This document shows positions 7,908 to 17,993 of a DNA stretch of 42,672 nt, piece after piece. How positions within the stretch are numbered: position 1 is the stretch's first letter; every line of letters begins with the position of its first letter. The stretch lies in assembly GCA_016779265.1 (NCBI GenBank), contig JADHNY010000024.1, positions 1 to 42,672 on the forward strand. Direction: 5' to 3'. The position numbers were made by a program, and so were the translations under genes. The notes under the pieces were generated by a model. That model had not been told where the DNA came from. It worked only from the letters and a program-made list of their open reading frames with translations, and did no database searches. The DNA is from Pirellulales bacterium. Its GTDB lineage: Bacteria; Planctomycetota; Planctomycetia; Pirellulales; UBA1268.

Positions 7908-8936
7908 CTACTGCCAGCCATCGAGCGCCAGCGTCTTCTCGAAGAGGTTGCCCCCTCGCTCGACTCCGACGACAACTTTCTCACCCGGACCGCGGGAACC
8001 AATTTTGTTGGTGAGATCCTCAAACGTCTCAACCTGCTGGCCATCAAAGCTGCGAATCACATCGCCCACCTGGATGCCCACCTGGTCAGCCGCGCTCCCC
8101 GGCTGCACCTGCGTGATCACACACGGCACCATCAGCGGCTGTCCGCCAACCCCGAGTTTGCCACCCCGCCGCACATCGACCTTCGTATCAGGCAAGGCCG
8201 CAGCCAGCCGTGTGGCCGCCTCACGGGAGAGGTCGGTGTTGAAGAGCGCCAGCTGATCAACACGCCGCAGACGGGAGAGTTGTTTCACCGACTGATCATC
8301 GAGCCGCACACCATGAATACTCAGCTGGAGCACCTGGGGCAGCCGGCTCACCAGCTTGAGGTCGTCGGGGGAGCCGGTCCAGTTGTCATTCAGTGTCACA
8401 TGCAAACCCACACGACCGTCGGCGAGCATGGTTGTCTCGATCTGCCCTCCCAGAGCTTCGAGTCTGGCCCGGGCCTCTTCTCCGAGTGCCACATTGTGAA
8501 ACTCGAGTGTCGCCAGCGCCATCCGAGAGGCCGCCGTATCGTCCTCTTCAGAGAGTCCCTCGAGAACCCGCTCTGCCTCCGCAGACGCCAGCTCATCATC
8601 ACCGACCAGCATGGCCTGCAGGATTTCGATCCCACGGGTGGAGACCTCGAGGTCATCTGAAGTCTCGATAGCGGCCACCAGCGGACTGATTACATCCAGG
8701 CCACCATCAGCGAGATCCCGTGAGGCAGCCTCCCGGCGGGCGTAATCGCTGCTGGCCAGATCGGCGATTCCACGGGCGATGTCCGCGGGATCGGCGGCCC
8801 ACAGGCTGCCGAGCGGCCATACCGCGGCCATGGCCGCCAGTCGCCAGTCAAATCGATGTCGAGAAAAAACGTGTGCCAAGGTCAGCATCCCCGCAAGCGG
8901 CGGCGGCTTCTCCCGCGGCCGAATGCCACTGTTCAC
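7908..8936 (-). CDS. Exported PDZ-domain protein with leucine-rich-repeat-like middle
   Basis: The 342-residue product starts at GTG 8936, chosen because GGGAG lies about 6 bp upstream. An ATG at 8888 would leave a tighter signal peptide and is a fair alternative. A hydrophobic segment ending LGSLWA-ADP (about 33-48) looks like a signal sequence. Residues about 50-150 are helical and charged. Residues 180-245 carry LRR-like strands (LSRLPQVLQLSIHGVRLDD, LRRVDQLALFNTDL). Residues about 255-340 form a PDZ domain (VQPGSAADQVGIQVGDVIRS), of the kind that binds C-terminal peptides in periplasmic proteases and scaffolds. No protease domain is present. Function unknown. Confidence 0.8.
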   Translation of the reverse strand: MNSGIRPREKPPPLAGMLTLAHVFSRHRFDWRLAAMAAVWPLGSLWAADPADIARGIADLASSDYARREAASRDLADGGLDVISPLVAAIETSDDLEVSTRGIEILQAMLVGDDELASAEAERVLEGLSEEDDTAASRMALATLEFHNVALGEEARARLEALGGQIETTMLADGRVGLHVTLNDNWTGSPDDLKLVSRLPQVLQLSIHGVRLDDQSVKQLSRLRRVDQLALFNTDLSREAATRLAAALPDTKVDVRRGGKLGVGGQPLMVPCVITQVQPGSAADQVGIQVGDVIRSFDGQQVETFEDLTNKIGSRGPGEKVVVGVERGGNLFEKTLALDGWQ

Positions 8937-9075
8937 CAGAATCTCCCAAGCATAGCAGCCGCTGTTTCCGGGAAACTAGCGACGTTCTCAGCACCCGGGC
9001 CCTCAGAAGGGTGCTACAGTTGTCATGTTCTGCACCACCTGACCATCCACTCCTCTGCTCTCCCCAGATCTTGCC

Positions 9076-11088
9076 GTGCCTGCCAGCCTCCCGCTCGCGC
9101 TACCGATCGTGGACCCTGCCGGGCCATGCCCCTCAGAGCCACTCCCAATGTCGCGGGAAGACATGGAGCGGCGTGGCTGGGAAGAGATCGACGTGGTGCT
9201 CGTCAGCGGCGACGCCTATGTCGACCATCCCAGTTTCGCCAACGCGCTGATCGGCAGACTGCTTGAAGCCGCTGGCTACCGCGTGGCCATCCTCTCGCAA
9301 CCCGACTGGCGGAGCTGTGAACCCTGGCGTGCGTTCGGCCGTCCGAGGCTCTTCTTCGGCATCTCGGCTGGCAACATGGACTCGATGATCAACCACTACA
9401 CCGCAAACCGAAAGGTTCGCAACGACGACGCCTACTCACCAAATGGTGAGATCGGCAGACGGCCCGACCGGGCAACCCTCGCCTACTGCCAGCGGTCTCG
9501 GGAAGCCTACCCAGGCGTGCCTGTTGTGGCCGGCGGTGTGGAGGCAAGCCTGCGTCGATTGGCCCACTACGACTACTGGAGCGACACCGTTCGACGCTCG
9601 ATCCTGATGGATTCCAAAGCCGACCTCGTCGTGTTTGGCATGGGCGAGCGAACCGTTCTCGACGTGGCCCGAGGCCTGTCTGAGGAACGCAGCGTGTCTG
9701 ACATGCGAAGCCTCCGTGGTGTGGCCTATCGACTCGGCGCCAGCGAGCCTCCACCGTCTGGTGCCGACACCATCGAACTCCCGAGCTATGACGCCACTTG
9801 CAGTGACCCGCTTGCGTTCTGTGAGATGACCCGCATCTCACACCTCGAGACCAACCCCTACAACGCCAAACGTCTCGTACAACGGCACGGTCGAGAGGCG
9901 GTGGTGGTCAACCCGCCAGCGTTGCCACTGTCGCAGGAGGAAATGGACCGGGTCTACGCCCTCCCCTTCACACGTCGGCCTCATCCTTCGTATGGGACCG
10001 CCAAGATCCCAGCCTTTGAGGTGGTGGAAACCAGCGTCCAGATCATGCGCGGCTGCTTCGGCGGCTGCACGTTCTGCTCGATCACCGCCCACGAAGGCCG
10101 CATCATCCAGAGCCGTTCGCAGCAGTCGATCGTCACCGAGATCCGCTCCATGGCGTCGCAGCCCGGCTTCAAGGGCACGGTCTCAGACATCGGTGGTCCC
10201 ACGGCCAACATGTACCAGATGCGGTGCAGTCGGCCGGACGTGGAGGCCAAGTGTCGCAGACTCTCCTGCGTGCATCCCACGATCTGCAAACTTCTCGGCA
10301 CCGATCATGGGCCACTCAAAGACCTGATGCGGTCAGCTCGCGATGTCGATGGGGTGAAGCGGGTGCTGGTTGCCAGTGGTGTGCGGATGGACCTTGCTCG
10401 CCTCGATCCTGAATACCTCGCCGAACTTGCTGAGCATCATGTCGGCGGCCACCTCAAGGTGGCCCCTGAGCATGTCGACCCAGACGTGCTGATGCTGATG
10501 AAGAAGCCTTCAGCCGATGACTATGTCGCCTTCGATAAGGCGTTTCGTGATGCCAGCCGTCGTGTGGGTAAGAAGCAATACACCGTGCCGTATTTCATCG
10601 CCAGTCACCCGGGAAGTGGCCTGGAGGAGATGATTGACCTCGCGGTCTTTCTCAAGCGAAACAGCTACCGCCCCGACCAGGTGCAGGACTTTATTCCGAG
10701 CCCTTTCGATATCGCTGCGTGCATGTACCACACGGGACTTGACCCGATGACCAAGCAGCCCGTGACCGTCACCAAGGGCCTGCGAGACCGTCGCATGCAG
10801 CGGGCGTTGTTGCAGTTCTTCAAGCCAGAAAACTACTTTGAGGTTCGGCGAGCCTTGGAACAGGCAGGCCGACAGGATCTCATCGGTAGCGGCTGCGACT
10901 GCCTGATCCCAGAGCGGGCTCCGAAGGAAGCTCTGAACCGCAAACGTCGTGAAGCGACGCGTGCGCTCACCGAAGCGACCAGCGGCGATCATATCCGCAG
11001 CAAGCCTGGCCGGAAGCAGTCACAGCGACGAAGCCGTGGCGGCAGCAGTGTTGGCTACCGTCCCAAGCGGCCCGGTCAGAAATCCTGA
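9076..11088 (+). CDS. ygiQ: YgiQ-family radical SAM protein (UPF0313)
   Basis: The 670-residue protein carries the radical SAM cluster motif CxxxCxxC at C327, C331 and C334 ([10 protein letters not shown]), which binds a 4Fe-4S cluster for S-adenosylmethionine cleavage. Family hallmarks are [13 protein letters not shown] near the N-terminus, [20 protein letters not shown], the [14 protein letters not shown] segment and HPGSGLEEM. The GTG at 9076 is preferred over the ATG at 9148, because YgiQ proteins carry residues before LPMSRE. The C-terminal ~60 residues are basic and rich in Arg, Ser and Gly. The substrate is not known for the family. It is convergent with the acetyltransferase gene, 22 bp away. 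Confidence 0.93.
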   Translation: MPASLPLALPIVDPAGPCPSEPLPMSREDMERRGWEEIDVVLVSGDAYVDHPSFANALIGRLLEAAGYRVAILSQPDWRSCEPWRAFGRPRLFFGISAGNMDSMINHYTANRKVRNDDAYSPNGEIGRRPDRATLAYCQRSREAYPGVPVVAGGVEASLRRLAHYDYWSDTVRRSILMDSKADLVVFGMGERTVLDVARGLSEERSVSDMRSLRGVAYRLGASEPPPSGADTIELPSYDATCSDPLAFCEMTRISHLETNPYNAKRLVQRHGREAVVVNPPALPLSQEEMDRVYALPFTRRPHPSYGTAKIPAFEVVETSVQIMRGCFGGCTFCSITAHEGRIIQSRSQQSIVTEIRSMASQPGFKGTVSDIGGPTANMYQMRCSRPDVEAKCRRLSCVHPTICKLLGTDHGPLKDLMRSARDVDGVKRVLVASGVRMDLARLDPEYLAELAEHHVGGHLKVAPEHVDPDVLMLMKKPSADDYVAFDKAFRDASRRVGKKQYTVPYFIASHPGSGLEEMIDLAVFLKRNSYRPDQVQDFIPSPFDIAACMYHTGLDPMTKQPVTVTKGLRDRRMQRALLQFFKPENYFEVRRALEQAGRQDLIGSGCDCLIPERAPKEALNRKRREATRALTEATSGDHIRSKPGRKQSQRRSRGGSSVGYRPKRPGQKS

Positions 11089-11110
11089 CGCTACGAGCGA
11101 GGCTCAGTTC

Positions 11111-12247
11111 TCAGCCTGCCACAGGTGGATCGTTCTGATAGATGCGGTACTTCTTGGTGACGATGGCACCGCCTCGTTCAAGCGTGCGTTTGGAGAGATG
11201 GTTGCTCTCCAAGACCCAGGAGAACTCGACCTCCTCCATACCCCAGTCGTAGAGCCTCGGCACGAGCGCCGCCATCAGCACCAGCCCGACCCCCCAGGCC
11301 TGATACTCAGGAACGACATTGGTGCTGACCGCTCGCATCCGTTTGATCGCCCGCTTGTTCCAGAGCAACTTCAGAAAGCCGAACGGAAACAGACGACCGT
11401 TGATCGCCTGAATCCGATCGTTGTAGTCAAGCAGACAGAACACCGAGCCGATCGGCTTGCCGTCGACTTCAGCAACCAGAGCGAGTTCTGGCACGATGAG
11501 GTGCTTGAGGCTTGTTGCCATGTGACGAACTTCGCCATCGGACAGCGGCACGAACCCCCAGGTCCCGCCCAGACTCGAGTTGTAGATGTCGAGAAACATC
11601 CGCACCTCGTCGGCAAACCGGTTGCGATCGAGCGATCGTACCGTCACCCCAAACCGTTCCTTGACACCCTCAACCATCACCCCGAGTTTCGAGTCGAGGC
11701 TGTCGAGCATCGACATCTGACCCCAGAAAGCGTAGAGGTCTTCAATCTTCCCGAGCCCCTGGGCCTCAACGAGGTCCGCGTAGTAGGGGCGGTTGTGGGT
11801 CATCATGAAGAAGGGAGGCGTGTCAAAGCCATCAATCAGCAGTCCACACTCATAGTTGAGCGTGGGATTGGTTGGCCCGCGGACGGTTGTCATACCCTGC
11901 TCATCGAGCCAGTCCCGGGCCGCCGTGAAGACCGCCTCGGCAGCGGGCAGATCGTCTTCGCACTCAAAGAAGCCAAAAAAACCGCGGTTCTCACCATACC
12001 GCTCGACGTGTCCGGCATTCACGATCGCCGTCAATCGTCCGACATCCCGTCCGCCCCTCGTGACGAGGAAGCTCTGACTCTTCGAACGGTCATAGAAGGG
12101 ATGATGACGAAAGCCCAGAAGCTCCTCCTGGGCCATCCGCAGAGGCGGCCGCCAGCACGGATCGTCGCTGTAGATCCGCCAAGGCAGGTCGACGAATCGC
12201 CGTTGCTCACTGCGGGTCGTCACTGGCGTTACGCCTACCTCGGCCAC
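11111..12247 (-). CDS. GNAT-fold N-acetyltransferase-like protein (YghO-like)
   Basis: I place the start at GTG 12247 (378 residues) because GGAGG lies 6 bp upstream. The frame extends to 12334, but those extra residues (Cys/Arg-rich) look non-coding. The protein opens with RRFVDLPWRIYSDDPCWRPPL, a signature of a family related to E. coli YghO. It has two GNAT-like halves. The second (about 230-370) shows LALVAEVDGKPIGSVFCLLDYN, then a VVPEYQAWGVGLVLMAAL acetyl-CoA-binding-type loop and ..EFSWVLESNHLSKRTLERGGA. It probably transfers an acyl group in the cytoplasm; the substrate is unknown. Confidence 0.85.
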   Translation of the reverse strand: MAEVGVTPVTTRSEQRRFVDLPWRIYSDDPCWRPPLRMAQEELLGFRHHPFYDRSKSQSFLVTRGGRDVGRLTAIVNAGHVERYGENRGFFGFFECEDDLPAAEAVFTAARDWLDEQGMTTVRGPTNPTLNYECGLLIDGFDTPPFFMMTHNRPYYADLVEAQGLGKIEDLYAFWGQMSMLDSLDSKLGVMVEGVKERFGVTVRSLDRNRFADEVRMFLDIYNSSLGGTWGFVPLSDGEVRHMATSLKHLIVPELALVAEVDGKPIGSVFCLLDYNDRIQAINGRLFPFGFLKLLWNKRAIKRMRAVSTNVVPEYQAWGVGLVLMAALVPRLYDWGMEEVEFSWVLESNHLSKRTLERGGAIVTKKYRIYQNDPPVAG

Positions 12248-12553
12248 GCTTCGCCTCCTCCCAACTGGCCGGCTTTCGCAGCCAGCCGTCCCCCAGACGC
12301 AGCACTTCAGCGTCAAAATCGGTCGCCCCGCCAAAATCGGTCGACTGAGCCCACCTTCGTCTAGACCCCTGACCCAACTTGAGGCTCAGCACCGCGCGGC
12401 GTCACCATCCACCTCGCTACCCCGATAGGAAAAAAGTGGAAAAGAAGCCGCATGGCTTGTCACAGAATGCCGAACTACTATTGAAATGTGGGTTCGGCGG
12501 ACGGAGCGAAAAGAACTCACACGGTCACTTCTACCGTTGTTCGCGAGTCCGTC
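12248..12553. other. Intergenic region between divergent genes; possible 61-aa minus-strand ORF
   Basis: This region lies between the acetyltransferase (minus) and the epimerase (plus). It holds a minus-strand frame from GTG 12392 to 12207 (61 codons) that overlaps the acetyltransferase start by about 40 bp. The frame includes the acidic stretch TDFGGATDFDAEVLRLGDGW and has G or C in about two thirds of third positions, like the neighbouring genes. There is no clear ribosome binding site and I do not recognise the product. A 12-bp direct repeat (CGACCGATTTTG) occurs twice within 20 bp. Nothing else stands out. Confidence 0.35.
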
Positions 12554-13660
12554 ATGATTGCACACAATAAAACACGTCCAGAGGTGCCCCGCGAGCGGTC
12601 AGTGAAGGCCGTTGACCATCGAGCGAGAAAGCCTCTGGAACGAGGATCTCTCGTCGCCGTGACCGGCGCCACGGGCCTGGTCGGCAACAACGTCGTGCGG
12701 CTTCTCCTCTCTCGCGGTTTCCGCGTGCGGGCGCTGGTTCGACCTCGTCTCACCGGTGTCGATCGCTCACTGGCCGGACTCCCCGTGGAGATCGCCGAGG
12801 GACGAGTGGGAGATCCTGCCTTCCTCCGCCGGAGCTGTGAAGCTGCTTCGCTGGTCGTCCACTCGGCTGGCATGGTGCATATCGGCCGGCGGCATGCGGA
12901 TGAGATGTGGCGGGTCAACGTTGAAGGCACCCGCAACGTGGCTAGGGCCGCCTTCGAGGCCGGGGCGCAGATGGTGCATGTCTCCAGCGTGGATGCGATC
13001 GGCCTGCGTGCTGATGGCCTGCCTGCCGACGAAGACACCCCACCTGGTGGATTGCACGAGTGTCCCTATGTAACGACCAAGCGAGAGAGCGAAACTGTCG
13101 TCCTCGCTGAGGTCGCACGTGGCCTGGATGCCGTGATTGTGAATCCCGTCTACATGCTCGGTCCTTGGGACTGGAAACCTTCCAGCGGACGCATGCTTCT
13201 GGAGGTCGCCTCAGGCAAGGGCGCGTTTGCCCCACCCGGCTCCAACGACTTTGTCGATGTCCGTGATGTGGCTGCAGGGATTCTGCTCGCCGCCACCCGT
13301 GGCAGGAGCGGACGACGCTACATCCTCGGTGGCCATCGGCTGACCTACCTAGAAGCCTGGCGGCTCTTTGCTGAAGTCTCCGGCAGAATGCCTCCTCTGG
13401 CTCTTGCCCCATCTGTCGCCGTTCGTGTTGCAGGATGGTTTGGCGATGTTGCCGGCATGTTTATGAAGCGGGAGCCCGACCTGAACTCGGCCGCAGCCGC
13501 CTCGTCGCTGCTGCCACACAACTTCTCCTCGCAACGGGCTCAGACCGAGCTGGGCTATCACTTCCGCCCATTTGAGACGACCGTTGAAGATGCCTTCGAC
13601 TGGTTTGTCGAGCATGGATATGCCCACCCCGCCCGCAGCCGAACTGCGGTCGCTCGATGA
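12554..13660 (+). CDS. NAD-dependent epimerase/dehydratase (extended SDR)
   Basis: The 368-residue protein is taken from ATG 12554; a GTG at 12488 would add 22 residues of doubtful quality. An unusual, basic 30-residue leader precedes the NAD-binding motif TGATGLVG at 38-45. The catalytic pair is Y172 and K176 (YVTTK). The pattern VVHSAGMVHIG…NVEGTRNVARAA…VHVSSVDAIG is that of dihydroflavonol reductase-like and hopanoid-associated (HpnA-type) epimerases. It likely oxidises or reduces a sugar-nucleotide or terpenoid-linked substrate with NAD(P) in the cytoplasm; the exact substrate cannot be read. Its stop overlaps the response regulator start in ATGA (13657-13660), so the two are probably coupled. 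Confidence 0.88.
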   Translation: MIAHNKTRPEVPRERSVKAVDHRARKPLERGSLVAVTGATGLVGNNVVRLLLSRGFRVRALVRPRLTGVDRSLAGLPVEIAEGRVGDPAFLRRSCEAASLVVHSAGMVHIGRRHADEMWRVNVEGTRNVARAAFEAGAQMVHVSSVDAIGLRADGLPADEDTPPGGLHECPYVTTKRESETVVLAEVARGLDAVIVNPVYMLGPWDWKPSSGRMLLEVASGKGAFAPPGSNDFVDVRDVAAGILLAATRGRSGRRYILGGHRLTYLEAWRLFAEVSGRMPPLALAPSVAVRVAGWFGDVAGMFMKREPDLNSAAAASSLLPHNFSSQRAQTELGYHFRPFETTVEDAFDWFVEHGYAHPARSRTAVAR

Positions 13661-14370
13661 CATCGATGCCTCATATTCTCGTTGTCGAAGATGAGAGCCA
13701 TCTCGCCATCGGCATCAAGTTCAACCTTGAGCAGGAAGGCTTTCGCGTCAGCGTTGCTGGGGATGGCCAGGCGGCCTTACAGACGATAGCCGCGGCGGAC
13801 CCACCAATCGACCTTGTGGTTCTCGACATCATGCTGCCCGGCATGAGCGGCTACGCGGTCTGTGAGGCGATCCGCGAAGATGGCAACACGCTCCCGATTG
13901 TGATGCTCACAGCCCGGATTCTTGTCGAGGATCGCATCCGTGGCTTCGATGCAGGAGCTGATGTCTACCTGCAGAAGCCCTTCGACCTCGATGAACTGAT
14001 CTCCGTGGTCCGCAGCCTGCTCTCACGCCGCGGCCGTCGCAGCCCTCAGGGAGAAGACCAGGGACTCTTTCGCTTCGGGAGCAACACGGTCAACTTCGAC
14101 ACATGGGAAGCTCAGCATGGTGACACGCCGATTCGACTGACCAACCTGGAGATGGCGCTGCTGAAGTATCTCGTCGAGCATGAAGGGTCGGTGATCTCGA
14201 GACGCGAACTGCTCGAGCGCGTCTGGGGCATGGCCCATGCCCCAGCGACCCGCACGGTCGACACCTTCATCTTCAACCTGCGGAAGTCGTTTGAAGACGA
14301 CCCCTCCACGCCGGTCCACTTTCTCTCAGTCCGTGGGCGAGGCTACCGTTTTGTGGCCAAGCCGGAGTGA
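13657..14370 (+). CDS. OmpR/PhoB-family response regulator
   Basis: The 237-residue DNA-binding regulator has a receiver domain (about 5-118) with the acidic pair E11-D12, phosphoacceptor D57, T85 and K107. A winged-helix domain follows (about 135-235: IRLTNLEMALLKYLVEHEG, RELLERVWG, TVDTFIFNLRKSFED, VRGRGYRFVAKPE). Its expected action is binding direct repeats as a phosphorylated dimer. No kinase gene is adjacent on this strand. The nearest histidine kinase is about 2.6 kb away beyond trpC and purH on the opposite strand. A start at ATG 13666 is possible. The 4-bp overlap with the epimerase implies co-expression. Confidence 0.93.
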   Translation: MTSMPHILVVEDESHLAIGIKFNLEQEGFRVSVAGDGQAALQTIAAADPPIDLVVLDIMLPGMSGYAVCEAIREDGNTLPIVMLTARILVEDRIRGFDAGADVYLQKPFDLDELISVVRSLLSRRGRRSPQGEDQGLFRFGSNTVNFDTWEAQHGDTPIRLTNLEMALLKYLVEHEGSVISRRELLERVWGMAHAPATRTVDTFIFNLRKSFEDDPSTPVHFLSVRGRGYRFVAKPE

Positions 14371-14446
14371 GCAGACGACCTTGCGAGAGGGTAGAGCTCG
14401 GTGGTGATGCAATCGCTGCAGCCTGCCACAGCCCGGCGAGCGGCCA

Positions 14447-15244
14447 TTAAGACTTTCCCAAGAGGGCGGCAGCCGCAGCCGATGGGTCCGCAGTCTTCAG
14501 CAGCGATTCACCAACAAGCATCGCGTCGATCCCGGCGGCCTCTAGACGCAGCACATCTTCCCGCGTCCGAATTCCGCTCTCCGCCACCAGGGTGCAGCTC
14601 TCAGGAACCCGGTCTCGAAGTTCGAGTACGTGGTCGATCCGCGTGGTCATCGAATGCAGATCGCGATTGTTGATGCCGATGACCGTGGCTCCGATCTCAA
14701 GCACTCGCGGCAGGTGTTCTCCCGAGTGGAGTTCCACCAGTGGCGTCATGCCCAGTGAGAGGACCTCGGCATGAAGGCTCCTTAACTGGCAGTCATCAAG
14801 GCACTCCGCAATCAACAGGACGGCATCCGCTCCCGCAGCGCGAGCCTCGTGCACCTGCAGCCGATCGACGACAAACTCTTTCCGCAGAATCGGGACGGTT
14901 GCCACCGCGTGTGCGGCAGCAAGGTCATCGAGGGAACCTCCAAACCAGGTCGTGTCGGTGAGCACGCTGATCGCGGCCGCCCCGGCAACCTGATACCCCG
15001 CAACAATCTCCTCGACGGTCGCCCCTTCAAGCGGTCCGGTGAGAATGTCACCGGCGGACGGACTCTTCCGTTTGAACTCAGCGATCAGGTTGATTCCGCC
15101 TGGCCGGGACACCGCAGCAAAGAAATCCCGAGGCGGCAACGCCGATGCCACCCTCTCTTCAAGAGCAGCCCAGTCGAGCTCCCGCTTCGTTTCGGCGACC
15201 TCGCGGTGTTTCGCCGCGACAATCTCATCGAGCACAGTGGCCAT
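14447..15244 (-). CDS. trpC: Indole-3-glycerol-phosphate synthase
   Basis: The 265-residue TIM-barrel enzyme converts 1-(2-carboxyphenylamino)-1-deoxyribulose 5-phosphate to indole-3-glycerol phosphate in tryptophan synthesis. The phosphate and catalytic motif EFKRKSPSAGDI is at about 56-67 (K60, S61). Others are VLTDTTWFGGSLDDLAAA, LRKEFVVDRLQVHEARAAGADAVLLI, TVIGINNRDLHSM and VAESGIRTREDV. Length is normal for a single-domain TrpC. It lies 29 bp downstream of purH on the same strand; no other trp gene adjoins it. The possible trpG/pabA is 23 kb away. Confidence 0.96.
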   Translation of the reverse strand: MATVLDEIVAAKHREVAETKRELDWAALEERVASALPPRDFFAAVSRPGGINLIAEFKRKSPSAGDILTGPLEGATVEEIVAGYQVAGAAAISVLTDTTWFGGSLDDLAAAHAVATVPILRKEFVVDRLQVHEARAAGADAVLLIAECLDDCQLRSLHAEVLSLGMTPLVELHSGEHLPRVLEIGATVIGINNRDLHSMTTRIDHVLELRDRVPESCTLVAESGIRTREDVLRLEAAGIDAMLVGESLLKTADPSAAAAALLGKS

Positions 15245-15273
15245 GGGTGCCGTCCCTTCACTCGTGTCGCGGA

Positions 15274-16920
15274 CTAGTGACGGAAATGCCGACGGCCGGT
15301 CATCACCATTGGAATCCCTGCCTCTTCTGCAGCCGCGATCACCTCCGGATCCCGTTTGGAACCACCCGGCTGAACGATCGCGGCGATTCCAGCCGCCTTA
15401 GCGAGCGCGATCGAGTCAGGGAAGGGGAAAAACGCATCTGACGCGAGCACACCACCGTCTGCCCGGTCACCCGCTTTCTCGAGTGCATGTCGAACTGCAT
15501 CGACACGGCTGGTCTGTCCAATGCCAGCTCCCACAAGGCTCGTGCCGTTGCAAACAGCGATGGCGTTGCTGGAAAGCCGACGAACCATCGTAAAAGCAAA
15601 CTCCACCGCAGCGGCCTGATCGGGCGGCACTGGGACGCTGGTTGCCAGTTTCCAACTCGCTGGGTCATCCGGCTCGCAGTCAGGCCGTTGGGCTAGCAGG
15701 CCACCAGCCACACTCCTCAGTTCGAGGCCAGCGGTCGCCGCCCAGGCGTCGCCAGCAGGGATCTCTACCAGCCGCACATTTGCCCGCCAGGTGGGCTTCG
15801 TCGTCAGCAGTTCCACGGCCTTGGGATCAAACGAGGGAGCGGCAATCACCTCCACAAACAGACCTGGTGTCAGCAGAAGTTCGGCCGCCGCTTCATCGAA
15901 GTGATGATTGACTGCCACGATCGAACCGAAGGCACTGGTCGGATCGGCTTTCATCGCCGCATCGAGAGCAGCCGCCACACTCTCTGCTGCAGCTGCCCCG
16001 CAGGGATTCATGTGCTTCACCACGATAGCCGTAGGGTCGCCCACAAGTCCTGCCAGCCGCACCGCGGCATCAAGATCCGCCAGGTTGTTGTACGAGAGTT
16101 CTTTGCCGGAAAGCTGACGCAGCCCGGCAATCCCACCGCTGGTGCCAGCAGGCGCGTAGAAGGCGGCCGCTTGATGCGGATTCTCGCCGTAACGCAGCGA
16201 CATTCGCTGTTCAAGATCGAACGAGAGCCGAGCCGGCAACGGCGATGCCTCAGCCTCCCCCGCGATCTGCTTCGCCATCCATGAGGCGATCATTGTGTCG
16301 TAGGCAGCCGTGTGGGCGATCGCGTCAGCGGCCAACTGCCGACGTTGAGCAAAGGTGAATCCGCCTGCAGCGACTGCATTCACCAGCGCAGCGTACTGCT
16401 GATCGCTGGAAATCACCGCCGTAAAGGCGTGGTTTTTGGCCGCTGCCCGCAGCAGGCTTGGACCACCGATGTCGATCAGTTCGATCGCCTCGGCGTCGGG
16501 CATCGCCGGGTCAGCCGCCGCCCGCTCAAACGGATAGAGGCTCACGATCACGGCATCGAACAGCTCGATGCCATGCTCCGCGAGCACCTCGGCATCGTCT
16601 CGGCGATCTCGCCGGGCCAGCAGGCCCGCGAAGATCTTGGGGTGCAACGTCTTCACGCGACCGCCAAGGACCTCTGGAAATCCAGTGATTTCCGAGACGT
16701 CCTCGACCTCCAGCCCGAACGACTGCAGGGCCGTTCGGGTGCCGCCGGTGCTCGCCACAGCCACACCGGAAGCTTTGAAGGCCGCCGCGAGTTCTTCCAG
16801 CCCAGACTTGTCGAACACGCTTACAAACACCCGGCGAATCGGCACTCGGCCAGCCTGGGGGTCTTCGGTCTGAAGAGCGGGCGAACTGCCCGTCACGTCG
16901 GGGGGCGTTGATGCTGTCAT
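15274..16920 (-). CDS. purH: Bifunctional AICAR formyltransferase / IMP cyclohydrolase
   Basis: The 548-residue enzyme performs the last two steps of purine synthesis. The N-terminal MGS-like cyclohydrolase domain shows [26 protein letters not shown] and [25 protein letters not shown]. The transformylase domain shows [27 protein letters not shown], the [11 protein letters not shown] catalytic Lys-His, and the closing [11 protein letters not shown]…[10 protein letters not shown]…[11 protein letters not shown]. It has about 25 extra N-terminal residues compared with typical PurH. It starts 20 bp after the histidine kinase stop and runs into trpC, so these three genes could share a transcript. 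Confidence 0.97.
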   Translation of the reverse strand: MTASTPPDVTGSSPALQTEDPQAGRVPIRRVFVSVFDKSGLEELAAAFKASGVAVASTGGTRTALQSFGLEVEDVSEITGFPEVLGGRVKTLHPKIFAGLLARRDRRDDAEVLAEHGIELFDAVIVSLYPFERAAADPAMPDAEAIELIDIGGPSLLRAAAKNHAFTAVISSDQQYAALVNAVAAGGFTFAQRRQLAADAIAHTAAYDTMIASWMAKQIAGEAEASPLPARLSFDLEQRMSLRYGENPHQAAAFYAPAGTSGGIAGLRQLSGKELSYNNLADLDAAVRLAGLVGDPTAIVVKHMNPCGAAAAESVAAALDAAMKADPTSAFGSIVAVNHHFDEAAAELLLTPGLFVEVIAAPSFDPKAVELLTTKPTWRANVRLVEIPAGDAWAATAGLELRSVAGGLLAQRPDCEPDDPASWKLATSVPVPPDQAAAVEFAFTMVRRLSSNAIAVCNGTSLVGAGIGQTSRVDAVRHALEKAGDRADGGVLASDAFFPFPDSIALAKAAGIAAIVQPGGSKRDPEVIAAAEEAGIPMVMTGRRHFRH

Positions 16921-16940
16921 GGCGGGGATTAGACCACGGC

Positions 16941-17906
16941 TCAGTGGGACGGTTCCAGTCCCTCCCCTTGGTCGCCTGTCTCGGCCTGGCCAGCCCCCAC
17001 CGCAGCGGGCAGCAGCACCACAAACCGCGTGCCCACTCCATCAGCCCCGGCATGCACCGAGACACGTCCACGCAGGTGTCGGACGATCGCCCGCACAAGG
17101 AAGAGCCCCAGTCCGGTGCCGGGCGTGCTGCGTTCGAGTTCGCTCCCCAGCCGCACAAAGCGGCCAAAGATGCGTTTGCGGGCCATTGCAGGCACCCCCG
17201 GCCCACGATCACTGATCGTCACAGCGAGCATGCTCTTTGGAGCGACTTCTGCGGTGATCTCAACCTCAGGCTTTGGCAGCGAGTACTTGACTGCGTTGTC
17301 AATCAAGTTGCGAAACACAATCTCCAGATCTGCCTGACGGCCACGCACCCCCGCGTCTCCCACATGCAGACGGATACACGCATCCTCTACCCCGTGTCGC
17401 TGGGCAACTGCAGCGGCGATCGGCGTGAGCAGTTCCTCCAAAGCGATCTCATCGCGAGACGCTGCCGGACGACGGTGGAGGGTCTTTGCCGCGTCGAGCA
17501 GATGGTCGATCAGCGTGTCGAGCCGCTGCACATCGGCCAGCATGAACCGATGAAACTCTTCCTGCTGCTGCGGTGACACCTGGCGACGCGTGAGGGTCTG
17601 GAGATAGAGCTTGAGCGATGCGATGGGGCTCTTCAGCTCATGCGTCACGCTGTCGATGAAGTTGCTCTGCCGCTGCGAGAGGGCGATCGCCTTCACCGTC
17701 AGCAGCAGATAGACAATCACCCCCACCAGGACGGCGACTAAGAGCGTGACCCCGACGCCGAGAATTGCCCAGTAGAAAGCGGCGTTTTCTGAGCTCAATG
17801 CCGCTGCAATGCTCACCAGCACCCAGCCCACGCCGAGCGCAAGAATCGAGCCGATCAGCAGGATACCCAGCAGGATCGGCCAGCCGAGCGAACGACGCGG
17901 TTCCAC
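16941..17906 (-). CDS. Two-component sensor histidine kinase
   Basis: The 321-residue membrane kinase has two helices (about 10-34 and 45-70) separated by only about 10 residues, so there is almost no periplasmic sensor domain and no HAMP domain. The HisKA box SVTHELKSPIASLKLY places the phosphorylated His at 89. The ATPase part shows the N-box (VFRNLIDNAVKYS), G1 (ISDRGPGVP), an F-box-like IFGRFVRLG and G2 (TGLGLFLVRAIV). It probably senses a membrane or intracellular signal. It lies 20 bp upstream of purH. The nearest response regulator (13657) is convergent beyond trpC. Its start is 87 bp from a divergent hypothetical gene. Confidence 0.92.
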   Translation of the reverse strand: MEPRRSLGWPILLGILLIGSILALGVGWVLVSIAAALSSENAAFYWAILGVGVTLLVAVLVGVIVYLLLTVKAIALSQRQSNFIDSVTHELKSPIASLKLYLQTLTRRQVSPQQQEEFHRFMLADVQRLDTLIDHLLDAAKTLHRRPAASRDEIALEELLTPIAAAVAQRHGVEDACIRLHVGDAGVRGRQADLEIVFRNLIDNAVKYSLPKPEVEITAEVAPKSMLAVTISDRGPGVPAMARKRIFGRFVRLGSELERSTPGTGLGLFLVRAIVRHLRGRVSVHAGADGVGTRFVVLLPAAVGAGQAETGDQGEGLEPSH

Positions 17907-17993
17907 GGTGCAGCACTCCTTTCACGGCCCGCCGATCGACAGATGCTCGTCAACGCCTTCCGTGATGCTCTGCCGGTTATATCATCGTGCAGC

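Noticed and set aside
10949-12364. Long plus-strand frame opposite the acetyltransferase
   Set aside because: The minus-strand protein has a recognisable family pattern and a good ribosome binding site; the plus frame has neither and begins inside ygiQ.
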